64,000 bases of DNA, taken from contig CAVNZG010000974.1 of NCBI GenBank assembly GCA_963693315.1, positions 176,299-240,298 on the forward strand, read 5' to 3'. The notes beneath the pieces were generated by a model. The model made no database searches and was not told the origin of the DNA. It saw only the letters and a list, made by a program, of their open reading frames with translations. This document shows positions 33,305 to 46,037 of the stretch, one piece after another. The position numbers were made by a program, and so were the translations under genes. The stretch's first letter is position 1. Each line of letters opens with the position of its first letter. Source of the stretch: Diogma glabrata. Taxonomy: Eukaryota > Arthropoda > Insecta > Diptera > Cylindrotomidae.

Positions 33305-34290
33305 ATATGGAAATATCTCAGCTCATATAATAATTGAAGTTATGTAAACGACTGAAGCAATGACGAAAACATCTCAGCTCATATAATAGTTGAAATCATG
33401 TACATATGAGATGAATGATGCAATGATGAAAATATATCAGCTCATATAATGGTTGAAGTTATGTACATACGAGATGAATGATACAATGAAGAAAATATCA
33501 GCTCATATAATAGTTGAAGTTATGTAAATGAGATGATTAACTGGAGCAATGACGAAAATATCAGCTCATATAATAGTTGAAATCAGGTACATATGAGATG
33601 ATTGATGCAATGATGAAAATATATCAGCTCATATAATGGTTGAAGTTATGGAAATGAGATGATCAACTGAAGCAACGACGAAACTATCTCAGCTCATATA
33701 ATAGTTGAAAATCATGTACATATGAGATGATTGATTGAAGCAATGTCGAAAATATCTCAGCTCATATAATAGATGAAATTATGTAAGTGAGATGAATGAT
33801 GCAATGATGGAAATATCTCAGCTCATATAATAATTGCAGTTATGTAAACGAGATGACTAACTGAAGCAATGACGAAAATATCAGCTCATATAATAATTTA
33901 AAATCATGTACATATGAAATGAAAGATGCAATGATGAAAATATATCAGCTCATATAATAGTTGAAGTTATGTAAATGAGATGATTAACTGAAGTAATGAC
34001 GAAAATATCAGCTCATATAATAGTTGAAATCATGTACATATGAGATGATTGATGAAAATATATCAGCTCATATAACAGTTGAAGTTATGTAAATGAGATG
34101 ATTAACTGAAGTAATGACGAGAATATCAGCTCATATAATAGTTGAAGTTATGTAAATGAGATGATTAACTGAAGCAATGACGAAAATATATCAGCTCATA
34201 TAATAGTTGACATCATGTACATATGAGATGAACGATGCAATGATGAAAATATATCAGCTCATATAATGATTTAAAATCATGTACATATGA
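33305..34290. repeat. Satellite array, about 56-63 bp period (copy 2)
   Basis: Unit for unit the same array as 29200-30190. Visible differences are GACGAAAAT to GTCGAAAAT near 33745 and GATTAACT to GACTAACT near 33855. Confidence 0.93.
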
Positions 34291-34306
34291 AATGAAAGAT
34301 GCATGG

Positions 34307-37300
34307 TGTAATGAAGCGCTTTCTCAGTGGCGAACCAATGAGAGTGGCATAGCAGGAAGCGTACCTTGAGTAGTTTAAAGCCATCACGACTAAGACTCAG
34401 CCATCGCGGGTTTGATAGAGTAATACCTGCTACTTCAGCACAAATACAGAAATGTACGCTATTTACGAAAATCTGCAGAAATGGAAAGAAATACAAGTGG
34501 AAAAATGGAGACTCTGGCGACGCCATGGGCGAAAGATCCACGATCACCACGCCCAACCCCTACATTCACTCTCAGACGCCCACACACTCACACGTCACAC
34601 ATTCACCCACACATTCGACGACTAGCATGTCCCGATTCAATCTCTGACACGCCCTTTTACACCCATTCACACCCCCCACCTTAATTAAAAAAAAATAAAA
34701 AAAAACAAACTGAGTGTACTCACCCCACGATTAATTCCTGACCTCCTATTCCGATTCCATCAGCCTTCCATTGGTACGCTGGTCACGTTGGAGAATTTCG
34801 ATGGATAAAGCGTTGATTAGAAACGTTATCTGATAATATTGTTGAAGAAAAATGATGAGTAGAAACGATCAATAAACTAGTAATCATCAGCGGTAAGTAA
34901 TGTTGTTGAATAAAACGTTAATTAGAAACGTTAAATGATAATATTGTTGAAGAAAAATGATGAGTAGAAACATTCAATAAACTAGTAATCATCAGCGGTA
35001 AGTAATGTTGTTGAGTAAAACGTTAATTAGAAACGTTAAATGATAACATTGTTGAATAAATATGATGAGTAGAAACGTTCAATAAACTAGCAATCATCAG
35101 CGGTAAGTAATTTTGTTGAATGAAACGTTAATTAGAAACGTTAAATGATAATATTGTTGAATAAATATGATGAGTAGAAACGTTCACTAAACTAGTAATC
35201 ATCAGCGGTAAGTAATGTTGTTGAGTAAAACGTTAATTAGAAACGTTAAATGATAATATTGTTGAATAAATATGATGAGTAGAAACGTTCAATAAACTAG
35301 CAATCATCAGCGGTAAGTAATGTTGTTCTTATAAACAATGAATAAATGGTTGTGTAGAAATGTTGAATAAATTTGCAATCATTAAACAATTTTATTGAAT
35401 AAACGTTACGTAGAAACGTTAATTGATATCGTTGTTGCAGTGAATGACCCGTAGGAACATTCCATAAACTGGCAGTCAGCAGCGTTATATAATGTTGTTC
35501 TTATAAACAATGAATAAATGGTTGTGTAGAAATGTTAAATAAACTGGCAATCAGCAAACAATTCTATTAAATAAAACGTGACGTAGAAACGTTAATGGAT
35601 GACGTTGTTGCAGCAAATGACAAGTAGAACCATTCCGTAAACTTGCAAGCATCAGCGTTGAAGGATTTTGTTGAATAAAACGTTGAACACAATGATAACG
35701 TTGTGAGAAAAAAAAAAATGGTACATAGAAACGTTAAATAAACTTGCAATCAATTAAGCCGAATGCGTTGAAATGTAGTTGTGGCAGGATGCGTTGAAAT
35801 CAAAAATAAGTGTACCAACACTAGCCAAACTATTTATTGAAATCGAACGGTGACAATTTGTATCAATGATGGGAACGCAATACGGCAAAACATAATTGTT
35901 GACGTATGCGTTGAAATCCAAAACTTGTAGTAAATGGCACCAACACCAGTTAAACTATTTGTTGCAGTATATCTGTAATAATTTTGTATCAATGATAGTG
36001 AAGCAATACGGCAAAAAAGAATAATTGTTGACGTATGCGTTGAAATCCAAACAATGTGACAAATTGTACCAACACTAGTTAAACTATACGTGCAGGATAA
36101 CTGTAATAATTTTGTAACAATGATAAGGAAGCAATACGGCAAAAGTAATGGTTGACGTATGCGTTGAAATCCCAAAGGTAATCAATTGTAACCACACCCG
36201 TTAAATTATTCGTTGAAGTATAACTGTAACCAAGTTGTAACAATGATAATGAAGCGATACGGCAGTAATTAAATGAAAATTTTGTATTATTGGTGTGTCG
36301 AAACAGGTATAATAGACGATAGCAACAGCCAAAAACCTGATGCCAATGCTGAGTTGCACTAACCTACAGTAGTAACCGCCAAAATATTGATACGGCGGAT
36401 GATGATATTGTGGCCTCATCGTTGAAGGACGTCATATTCCGGCCTTTTTTATAATTTGGATCTTGCATCATATTATTAATTTATTCACATCAACATCCAA
36501 CTTCAAAATAGTACTGCCATTTAAATTTGGTAAATTTCAGAATCACAAATAAAAATAAACCATTTTTTTTATGTTATCATAACACAAGTTATCAAATTCC
36601 ACGACGTTCAATAGAAAATAAAATACAGCATACGTTCATTTAGCATAATAACTGTAATCATATTTTGTTACAATTCGATTGTCTATTTAAACAAATACAC
36701 AACTAATAAATAAGATACATCTTTCTTTTACATAATATAGTAGTTCGAATTTATAATATTTATCGTACCTTCTTAAATCTTCGGCAGTCGAAATAATTTA
36801 AGTTTTACAAAAAAATAGGACTCATTCAACTGAGTTAAAAACTTTTAATTAGTACAAACAATTGTTCTACTTAAATTTTAAGAGAAATACGTGGATACAA
36901 AATATATTCCACAAAAAAAATATATATTTTAATAGTTAGTCACAATAATTCCATTTAATTATCACTAAAACATTTATGTCAAAAATAATTAACATTAGGA
37001 TGATAGCGCGCGTACAGTTTTCGTTACGTCACAAAACATATCAATTTGTTTTAACTTGCACATATAAATTTTTGACTAAATTGGACTAACTCAGTGATAC
37101 TAAATGCAAACAAATTCAACTAATGGAAATATTGGCACTCACCAAATTTAATATTGATTATAATATTTTGTACTACGTAGATTTAATGCAATTTTTTTGC
37201 TTGTTGATTTTACGGCACATTATTATAGTGGGCACAACACAAACATATAAAGATTTTTTTTTTGCGTTAACAATTTTACAAATTCATTAATTTTTTTTTT

Positions 37301-38264
37301 TCTTTGTATGATTCAGAACGGCACACAACATATAAAATTTTTTTTTGTTTTAAATTTAAGCTCACAAATAACTTGCACTATGATTTTTGAAAGTCAACCG
37401 GACGGAATGACTATGTGACCATAACCATCACCACGCAAATGTAATAAACTAAGAGATTTTAATAATTGACAGAGCCGTATTATATAGCCAAAAATTTTTG
37501 TCTCGAAAAAACTCGAATACGGTGTTTTGGAAATTAATTTCCATCAAGTTTTCAATTGTTGGGAATTTTTCAAAATTACACAAAACCGTTCGTTATTTGA
37601 TACTATTGCACAACGACAAGGTTGTAACACAAAATATTTCCGACACATCAACAACATTCACCATTGAATTCAAAATGAATCAAATGCAAAACTATAATCC
37701 AGAATCACATTATAGTGAAACGGAAAAATCATTTTGAAAGAAAATAAGACAATAGAATGTTTAACAAAAACGAGATATTAAATCGTTGAATGTTGATGAC
37801 TGGAAAAATACGCACAGCCGACTTAGGGTTCAAAAAAAAGTTAGTTGTTTAATTACGGTTGATGTTTAGAGAATTCAAACTTTAATAGTATATTGAATGT
37901 AACCATAGCGCACGTCATTTTTAGGGTGTTGTAAAATAAAAATATGGATGATCTTTAAAGATAATTATTAATTAATTAAAACCAACCAATCTTATATTAG
38001 ATTAATTAACATATCAAACCAGCGTAATCAGTGCAAAAATCTTTTGGTTTTCTCACATATGGTCGGTCCAACTATTGAAAATTTAAATGGGGTCTAGGAA
38101 AAATAAGGAACTACGGGTTACGGGGACTATAAAAATACGGCTATTGAAGGTGAATGGATGGGAAACTATTACGCGCGGTACAGGTGAATAAAAAAAAATG
38201 AAAACCAATAAATCTGAGACTATAATATACTGGGTTCAGACATTAGCCCAGACTATCCATTACA
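34307..38264 (-). repeat. LTR A (giant Gypsy LTR, diverged subfamily)
   Basis: It starts TGTAATGAAGCGC and ends CCATTACA, the same termini as LTR B and C; length 3,958 bp. The first 450 bp (CTACTTCAGCACAAATACAG, CAGAAATGGAAAGAAATACA) and the last 1,000 bp align with LTR B. The middle differs: a 105-bp tandem array (34800-35330) stands where LTR B has shorter repeats. The minus-strand orientation follows from the pol to its right. It is much more diverged from LTR B than B is from C. Confidence 0.8.
34800..35330. repeat. 105-bp minisatellite in LTR A
   Basis: CGGTAAGTAA occurs at 34891, 34996, 35101, 35206 and 35311, an exact 105-bp spacing. Units carry GTAGAAACGTTCAATAAACT and AATGATAATATTGTTGAA. 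Confidence 0.95.
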
Positions 38265-39070
38265 GAGCAAGTGCTTTTTGGAAGAGCACTCACGACCAAA
38301 AAGAAGTTGAAAAGAGGACTAGACTGGTCGCAAACAGACCTTGTACATCCACCTTAGTATGGTGAGGCACTTCAAGATTCTACAAATTAGCAATCAAATC
38401 GATCGGTATTATAAAACCAGTCTTAGCAGAAACAAAGTAACAAAGTATCTATGATTAAAAAAAAAAACTTTTTGGAGGGGCAACGATAAAATCAGTATTC
38501 TACTCTATTGCAAGCGGTGGATAACTAACTTCTTCCAGACCCAATTTCGGGCAGATCTGGGGGTTCCCGAGACTCTAAAGTCACAAAAAAAAATTTATTC
38601 AATCTGCTACAGATCGAAAAGAAAAAAAAAAAAAACACCATTGGACCGACTCCTTTAATGAAACATCCGACACCATTCCGCTTTTACGCCATGCAGGCTC
38701 GCAACCCACACCTGAACTAACACGAGTCTCATACTTCTCCGACTGAGCTAGCCGGGCCACACTGTTGTACGCTTCCGTCCCAGTGACTCTGAAGGCTGAA
38801 AAAAAACAAACTGTTCACATAGGTTCAAAGTAACCAACTGAACCAAATTCAAATACGTTCAATCACGGAATTTACACTTATAAATGGTCAAAACAAAAAA
38901 AATTTTGAAACAAGACCCGAACACCAAAGTTGATACACACTCACTGAACTGTGAATTCAAGATGAAACTACCCTCATACTTTGTGGTCGTCGATAATCTT
39001 GACTTACAATGGCGGTGAAACACGCACGAAAGTTACTATCATACTGACAGAAAAAAAATTATTGCCGATG
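38265..39070 (-). other. 3' non-coding region between truncated pol and LTR A
   Basis: Homologous to 46038-46836. It includes a block shared with the gag leader (38532-38584) and the tRNA-Lys-like sequence (38687-38757). No envelope-like frame is present. No clear polypurine tract adjoins the LTR. Confidence 0.65.
38687..38757 (-). ncRNA. tRNA-Lys-like sequence (copy A)
   Basis: The minus strand begins GCCCGGCTAGCTCAGTCGG, identical to the first 19 bases I recall for animal tRNA-Lys, including the A-box region. ATGAGACTC follows (anticodon stem), then an altered anticodon loop, then GTGGGTTGCGAGCC, a T-arm with one inserted base relative to GGTTCGAGCC. It is 71 nt with no matching 3' acceptor strand and no encoded CCA. 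It is therefore a degenerate tRNA-derived sequence. It lies in the 3' region of an element whose PBS also matches tRNA-Lys. Confidence 0.75.
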
Positions 39071-41635
39071 TTAGGCACGAATGTCCTTGGAGTGATAAAC
39101 ACCTCTACGTTTAGAAACCAGGTCCTCCAGTTCGTAGGCGGAACCACCTACCAACCTTATTACTCTGGTCTCAATAAACTTCTGTGCAAGTTTAGCAGAT
39201 AATTTCTTACCGGCGTCACTCAAGATAAAGTTCCTTCGGAACACCGTATCACCTGGTTTAAACAAAGTTACTCGATCTCGTAAATTGTATCTTTCAGCAC
39301 TTTTGACAAATGCTTCGGCAGTTAAATCAAGAATTCGAATTCGAATCTTATTAAGATAATCAGGTCGCAGAATCGTTTCACCTGGATCATGAAGACTATT
39401 CAATCGTCTCAGCAGTTCATATGACGAACCATGAGTCACCATAGGTATTCCAAACATTGCGTAATATGGGGAACATTTAAGTGTCTGATGTAGGGAACAA
39501 CGTAGTGCACAAGCGATCTCGCTCAAGTGCAGATCCCATTTAGAATGTTCCTCCTTTAAATAGGCTCTAATACCAGATAAAACACTTCTATTTACCCGTT
39601 CCGAAGCGTTAGCTTGAGGTGAATATAACGCTAGTAATGTATGTTTCACTCCGTGCTTCGCCAAGAAATCTCCAAATAGTTTAGACTTAAACTGCGTCCC
39701 ATTATCGGACACAATAACTTCGGGACAACCAAATACGTGAAAGACATTGGTAGCCAATAGATGACAAATTGGTTCAGCGGTTAGTTTCCGTAAAGGAAAT
39801 AAAAATGGATATTTAGTAACATGATCTAATACTACAAGAATAGCGATATTCCCGGCCTTTGAACGAGGATAAGGGCCAAGAATATCGATATACAATCGCT
39901 GACCAATTCGTTCTGTTTTCATCTGAGAAACCATGGGAGCACGAAGTGGAACATTAGTCGCTTTGATTTCTTTGCAGGTCTTACAATTTCCGATGTACGA
40001 TTTAACCTGGGTATACATACGAGGCCAATAGTAAAATTTACGAATGTTAAACAAGGTTTTTGCTAGACCTCCATGAGATGAGGTAGGGGGATTGTGGGCC
40101 CTTGCAATACACTCGTCAGTGTATTCCTCAGGTAACCACAATTTCCAGACCTCACCCTCTGAAGGAATGTCAAGATCCAAACAAGCCAATCGTTTATAAA
40201 CCCGACCAGAAATTACTTTCAGATCAGGCAATGTACCGTCTGCTTCGGTAACCAGATTTACCAACTCCAAATATCGAGAAGTGTTGAAGAAAGGGGAATT
40301 AAGATCTAATTCAGGCACTGGACATAGTTCAGAAATGATATCGACAGAGTCACGTCTTGATAGAGTGTCAGGAACAGTATTTAATTTTCCTTTTCGGTAC
40401 TCAATATCAAAGACGTAACCCTGCAATTTCAGGCTCCAACGAGCCAATCGACCAGAAAGGTCTTTTTGTTGCATTAACCATTTTAATGAAGCATGGTCAG
40501 TTATGATCTTAAAGGCCTGACCCTCGACATACGCTCTAAACTTCTTTACCCCCAGTACGGCGGCTAGACACTCTTTCTCACTAGTGGAGTAATTGCGCTG
40601 CGCAGAATTTAGCTTTTTGGACATGTACGCTATGGGATGTTCCATACCGTCCATGTCACACTGCATTAATACACAACCTATACCGTCGTTGCTAGCGTCG
40701 CACTGAAGAGTAAAGGGTTTAGTATAGTCGGGGTTTATGAGGACTGGTGCTGAGATGAGAGCATTTTTGAGGTTTACAAATGCTATTTCAGCTTCGGGTG
40801 TCCATACGAATTTATTAGAATTTTTCTTCAACAAATCTGATATTGGAGAGGACATAGCAGAGAAATCAGATATAAAACGGCGATAATAACCCGCCATACC
40901 CAGGAAACGTCGAATCTGTTTGGACGTACGCGGTGTAGGAAATTCGGAAATAGCTAGAGTTTTATCAGGATCAATTTTCAACGTACCACCTCCCACAACA
41001 TATCCCAAATATTTTACATCCGGCAAGAGAAACTTACTTTTTTCCACGTTTATCGTCAAGTTCGCACGTCTAAGACACTGGGAGATATCTTCTAACAGTT
41101 TCAGATGGGCCTCAAAGGTATCTGTAACTATTAGAAGATCATCCAAGTATACGAAGACGCACGACTTGAGATGTGGAGGAATTACTTGGTCCATCAATTT
41201 GGTCATTGTTTGCGGCGCATTGCACAGTCCGAAAGGCATTCTTACGAACTGATACAATGGCCGCCCTGGGACCGTAAAAGCAGTTTTCTCTCGGGAGTGT
41301 TTTTCTAACGGTATCTGCCAGAAAGCGTCTTTCAGATCCAAACTGGAAATGAAATTACTTTGTGGCAGACGACTCAAGATCCCATCTATCTGTGGAAGGG
41401 GGTAAGCATCCTTTTTAGTGACGGTATTGACCTTTCGGCTATCCAAACAAAGACGATTCTTCCCAGGTTTGCGAATTAAGACCACAGGACTTGACCATGG
41501 GCTGTTTGAAACCTCTATAATACCCAGAGACAACATCCTATCCAGTTCTTCTCCCATCAGTTTCTCAATGGCGGGCGATATTGGATAGTGTCGTTGCTTG
41601 ATGGGAGCTGCAGTCCCCACATCAATAACGTGTTC
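39071..41635 (-). pseudogene. pol: 5'-truncated pol (RT, RNase H, integrase), Gypsy
   Basis: This copy begins abruptly at the codons for EHVIDVGTAAP, which in the longer copy are residues 336-346, directly where LTR B ends. Everything upstream (gag, protease, leader, PBS) is absent. The LTR happens to be open in the same frame, so an artificial reading continues to 41884. The rest runs intact to the normal stop after SKDIRA: RT with YLDD, RNase H with LQCDASNDG, integrase with HHCC and DDE residues as in the other copy. By eye only about twenty residues differ over some 850, so it is a recent relative. It lacks a start and is presumably not translated normally. Confidence 0.92.
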
Positions 41636-41907
41636 TGTAATGAAGCGCTTTCTTATTGGCGAACCAATAAGAAGGACATAGCAGGAAGCGTACCTAGCGA
41701 GATTGATTTTCAAGCCCCAAACTAGCTTCAGACCATGGGAACGATAAAGTAACCCTGCTACTTCAGCACAAATACAGACATGTACGCTATTCACGAAAAT
41801 TTGCAGAAATGGAAAGAAATACAAGTGGAAAAACGAAGACTCTGGCGACCCCATTGGCGAAAGACCCACGATCAACACGTCCAACCCCTACGTTCACTCA
41901 CATATGC

Positions 41908-41976
41908 CCACACACACACACTCCCACACGCACACACACACACACACACGCTCACACATACACACACACACACTCA
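41908..41976. repeat. (CA)n-rich microsatellite in LTR B
   Basis: A tract of CACACA interrupted by CT, CG and TA; copied at 54506-54574 in LTR C. Confidence 0.9.
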
Positions 41977-42169
41977 CACCCCTTTATCATTATGGCCGTA
42001 ATAATGAAATAAATTTACTCACCCCATGATTAAACCCCGTCCTCCTATTCGAATTCCATCAGCCCTCCATCAGCACGTTGTTCATGTTTGAAATACCCCA
42101 AAATTACTTGGTATAAAAACAAATGGTGAATGACTTTGCACGTACGAACGTTGTATCAAACTGTTCGGT

Positions 42170-43250
42170 AGAAACGTTCAATAAACTAGCAATCGTTGAA
42201 TACTTTGTTGAATCAAAACGGTAGGTAGAAACGTTATAAAAAAACTGGTATGATTTTGTTGAATCAAAAAAAAATATTGTAATTGATGAAAACTATTGTT
42301 GACTTTGTTGAATCAAGATGATAAGAAGAAACGTTATATAAATTTTGTTGAATCAAAAGAAAGTATTGTAATTGATGCAAAATTTTGTTGAATCAAAAAA
42401 TGATGTGATTGAGGTAAAGTATTGTTGGATCAAAAATGATACAATGGATGTAAAATATTGCTGAATCAAAAATGGTGTAATGGAGGTAAAATTATGGTTG
42501 AATCAATAATGATGTAATTGTTGTAAAAGATGGTTGGATCAAAAACGAGGTAATTGTTGAAAAATATGGTTGAATCAAATAGTGATATAATTGATGAAAA
42601 ATATTGTTGAATCAAAAAAGATGCAATTGTTGTAAAATATGGCTGAATCCAAAACGATGTAATTGTTGTAAAATATGGTTGAATCGAATAATGATATAAT
42701 TGATGCAAAATATTGTTGAATCAAAAAAGATGCAATTGTTGTAAAATATGGCTGAATCCAAAACGATGTAATTGTTGTAAAATATGGTTGAATCGAATAA
42801 TGATATAATTGATGCAAAATATGGTTGAATCCAAGACGATGTAATTGTTGTAAAATATGGTTGGATCACATAAAGATGTAATTGTTGAAAAATATGGTTG
42901 AACCAAAAACGATGTAATTGTGGTAAAATATGGTTGAAACAAATATGATGCAATTGATGCAAAATATTGTTGAATCAAAAATGATACGTAGAAACGTTAT
43001 ATAAATTTGTAAAATTTTGTTGAATCAAAAATGTTGTGATTGTCGTATACTTTTGTTGAATCAAAAATGATGTAATTGATGTAAAATTTTGTTGAATCAA
43101 AAATGATATAATTGATGTAAAATATTGTTGAATCAAAAATGATACGTAGAAACGGTATATAAATTTGTAAAATTTTGTTGAATCAAAAATGATGTAATTG
43201 ATGTAAAATTTTGTTGACTCAAAAATAATAAGTAGGAACGTTATATAAGC
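42170..43250. repeat. Minisatellite in LTR B
   Basis: Units of about 36-54 bp are built on GTTGAATCAAAAATGATGTA and ATTGTTGTAAAATATGG. A 109-bp segment (42617-42725) is duplicated at 42726-42834; LTR C has it once. Open frames across the array are by-products of the repeat. Confidence 0.92.
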
Positions 43251-46037
43251 TTGCAGTCATCAGCGTTAAACATTTAAACCACAGTAGCAATAGCAAGATT
43301 CGGACGTCAAAGTGGCGTTGAAAAATATGAAAATATAACCAAAGTCTAACCTTTGAGATCAGGTAATGTTAGCAAAAGGTGGACTTCAAAGTTGCATTAC
43401 AGTATGGTTGAAATACGTTGGTTACAGCACAAATTTCTATTAAATGTTGCGTTGAACAATATTTGAAGCACAGAGGTGGTAAAAATCACAATTAATTGTT
43501 ACGTTGCATATTATTTGAAGCACAGTAGTGGTAAAAATCACCATTAAATGTTGCATTGAAATATATTAGTTATAGTTGCATGCGTAGAAAATACCAGGCA
43601 ACAACTTGGTAAAAAAAAATGCCCGTTGAAAAATTTTGAACCACGCAAAAATCTGTATATATCAAAAAAAAATTCGTTGCAAACAGTTGACAATGATGAC
43701 CCCAAAATATTGCACAGAACTGCGTTGCAAAAGTGGGGACTGATGACGTAACAACGGTATATCAATACTATGTTGCACAAGTTGAAATAATTATCACAGA
43801 TGTGGCGCTTCCTTAATTTTGGTTTGATGCAAGCCCCATTTTAATCCAGAGGAAATACAATTATTGGTATATAAAATTATTATGAATAATCAAACTAGGT
43901 ATTTTTGTTTTTGTTTGTTCCATAAGCACATTATAATCAAAGAAATTGTTCTAAATTAAGTAAATATTCTTCACAAAACACAGATTTACATAATCACTAC
44001 TGGTTAAGTGCATTTCTAAATTAAAATAATAATACTCCAAATAATTACTAGTAACGGTACAGAAATTGTTCTATTTATGTTTAAATTAAACTTCACAAAA
44101 CACAACTTATGTTCTTATGTTATTAATACTAGTTATGTGCAAGGCTTATTAAAATAATACTAATCAAACTGGTAGATTTTGCTTGAGTTCAGTAAACACT
44201 TTATAATCAACAGTAAACTGTTCCTAATTAATGAAATATTCATCACAAAACACAGATTGACTTTTTACTACTGGATATGAGCATCCATCATGATCCTACT
44301 AATAATCAAACTAAATACTAATGGCGGTACATAAATTGTTCCAATAAGTTAATAAATTAATTTTCACTAAACACCGCGGACGTTGTCACTACTCGTTGGG
44401 TGACCTTCTCATCATCATTATCATAGCCAACCTATTTTGTTTGGTTGCGGTTTCGTAGGAATTGACATCACATGCAAGGTTTTCCTCGCATATAATAAAT
44501 TAACACAATACACAAATAAAATTCTTTTTGGTTTTCCAGTTGTCCGTGACCTTGACCACGCCCTGTATTATGGACACACAAAAGAAAAACTAGCTAGACT
44601 GGTGTAGGACTAATTTTCTAATCATCCGTTCGAAATGGTGCAATCACATGGATTTTATCGTATTACTTATTGATTGACCTTAGGGGTTATCACTAAAAAT
44701 TAGCTATCCCGTTACTGAAATTGTAATTCTACCACACTAGTCATATTAATAATCTATTGAATCATACCTGATACTCCGAAATTTCTTTTGTGGTAATTGT
44801 GATCGATCTCGTCAAAATTTCCTTCTTTTCCCTGCAATTCACGCTTTTCAATTATCGGATATAACTATCCATAACCCAATTCCACTGGATGAATCCCTTT
44901 TTCCGGCCGTTATTATCCAACAAAGAATATAAAAGAGTTCCACGTCCACAAAATAACACAATTCTCTACACCACCGATTTCAATCTGTCAAAAATTAATG
45001 TATAATATCCGGCTAAATCACAATAGCCAAAACTGAAATTAAACTAATTTCTTTTTTTTTTTAAGCGACGTCAAACACAAAAATGAAAAGGTAGCAGATT
45101 TTGACGTGCACTATACGAAATGTTAATTGGACTAAGAGAGAGAATAAGTTACCGTGCTCATTATATAGTCAAATTTTTAATCTCGCAGTAACTCGAATAA
45201 AGTATTTAGATGGGAGATAATTAATTTACATCAGATTTTCAAATTATTGGGAACTTATTATAGTTCACAAAACCGTTTACTATTTGATAATATTGTACGA
45301 GAATAAGGTTGGGATACAGAATATTTCTGACACATCCATAATATTTATAATTGAATCCAAAATGAATTAAATGCAGATGCGATCAATGTTATGATGTTTG
45401 GACATTTATTAAACTACACTCTACTATATCAGCACAGTGAAGTTCAGTTTAATAACGGAAGGATTGTTTAAAGCAAAACACTCATACAAAGATAAATCAA
45501 ATGTTTAACAAAGCAAAAATAGTAATTCGTTGTATGTTGACGATTGGAAACAAAATACACGTAGCCGTTATGAGGTTTTGAAAATTTCGTTGTTTCATTA
45601 CGGTTTGTGTTTTAGAAAAAAATTCAAACCCAAGTAGTATGGCGAGAACAGTCGAATGGAAATATAGCGCGCGTCAATTTTAGTGTGTGGTAAGATTAAA
45701 TTCTGATTAAAGTTTAGCGGTTATACGGATGATGATTAAAGAAAATTATCAATTAATTCAAATTAACCAATATTATATTATATTAATGAATAAATAAATC
45801 AGGGTAATTAGTGCCATTTTCCCTCTCCTATACGTCCGTCCACCCACTGCAGATTTAGTCAGATTTTAAGAAATATAAGGAAACTATGGGTTAAGGAAAC
45901 TACATGAAATATGACTATTGATGACGAAGGGATGAGAATCTATTACAAGTGGTACAGATTAATATAAGGAACAACAACTAAGGAAACTGCGACTGTAATA
46001 CACTGCGTTCTGACATTATGCCAGACTATCCATTACA

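Larger units (their letters stand above)
29107..34306. mobile_element. Coding-free LTR-like structure with satellite-built repeats
   Basis: Two direct repeats of 1,098 bp, 29107-30204 and 33209-34306, have equal length and show only about two differences by eye. They flank 3,004 bp without any recognisable protein. If the last three bases (TGG) are counted as internal, each repeat starts TG and ends CA and is followed directly by TGG, as at a primer-binding site. No matching target duplication is visible (GGATG left, TGGTG right). Either a large non-autonomous LTR retrotransposon or a recent segmental duplication of satellite DNA explains it. The right end abuts LTR A of the Gypsy complex exactly. 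Confidence 0.6.
41636..46037 (-). repeat. LTR B (giant Gypsy LTR)
   Basis: It starts TGTAATGAAGCGC and ends CCATTACA; length 4,402 bp. It is nearly identical to LTR C apart from minisatellite copy changes. It contains, from low to high coordinate, a (CA)n tract (about 41908-41976), a minisatellite (42170-43250) and about 2.8 kb of AT-rich unique sequence. It is the 3' LTR of the gag-pol element to its right. TGTAATG/CATTACA is a perfect 7-bp terminal inversion, as expected of integrase-recognised ends. Confidence 0.9.

Noticed and set aside
29102..34308. Target duplication around the satellite LTR-like element
   Set aside because: The flanks GGATG and TGGTG do not match, so true integration cannot be claimed.
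38265..39070. Envelope gene after pol
   Set aside because: No frame of adequate length, signal peptide or membrane segment is present here or at 46038-46836.
41636..41884. N-terminal extension of the truncated pol, and similar frames at 34254-34556 and 54111-54482
   Set aside because: The extension lies inside the LTR and recurs at every LTR copy; it is not Gypsy coding sequence.
42466..42978. Minus-strand repeat-peptide frames (HQLYHYSIQPYFTTI type), also at 55064-55452
   Set aside because: They are translations of the LTR minisatellite, open in several frames because the unit lacks stops in them; no start context or domain.
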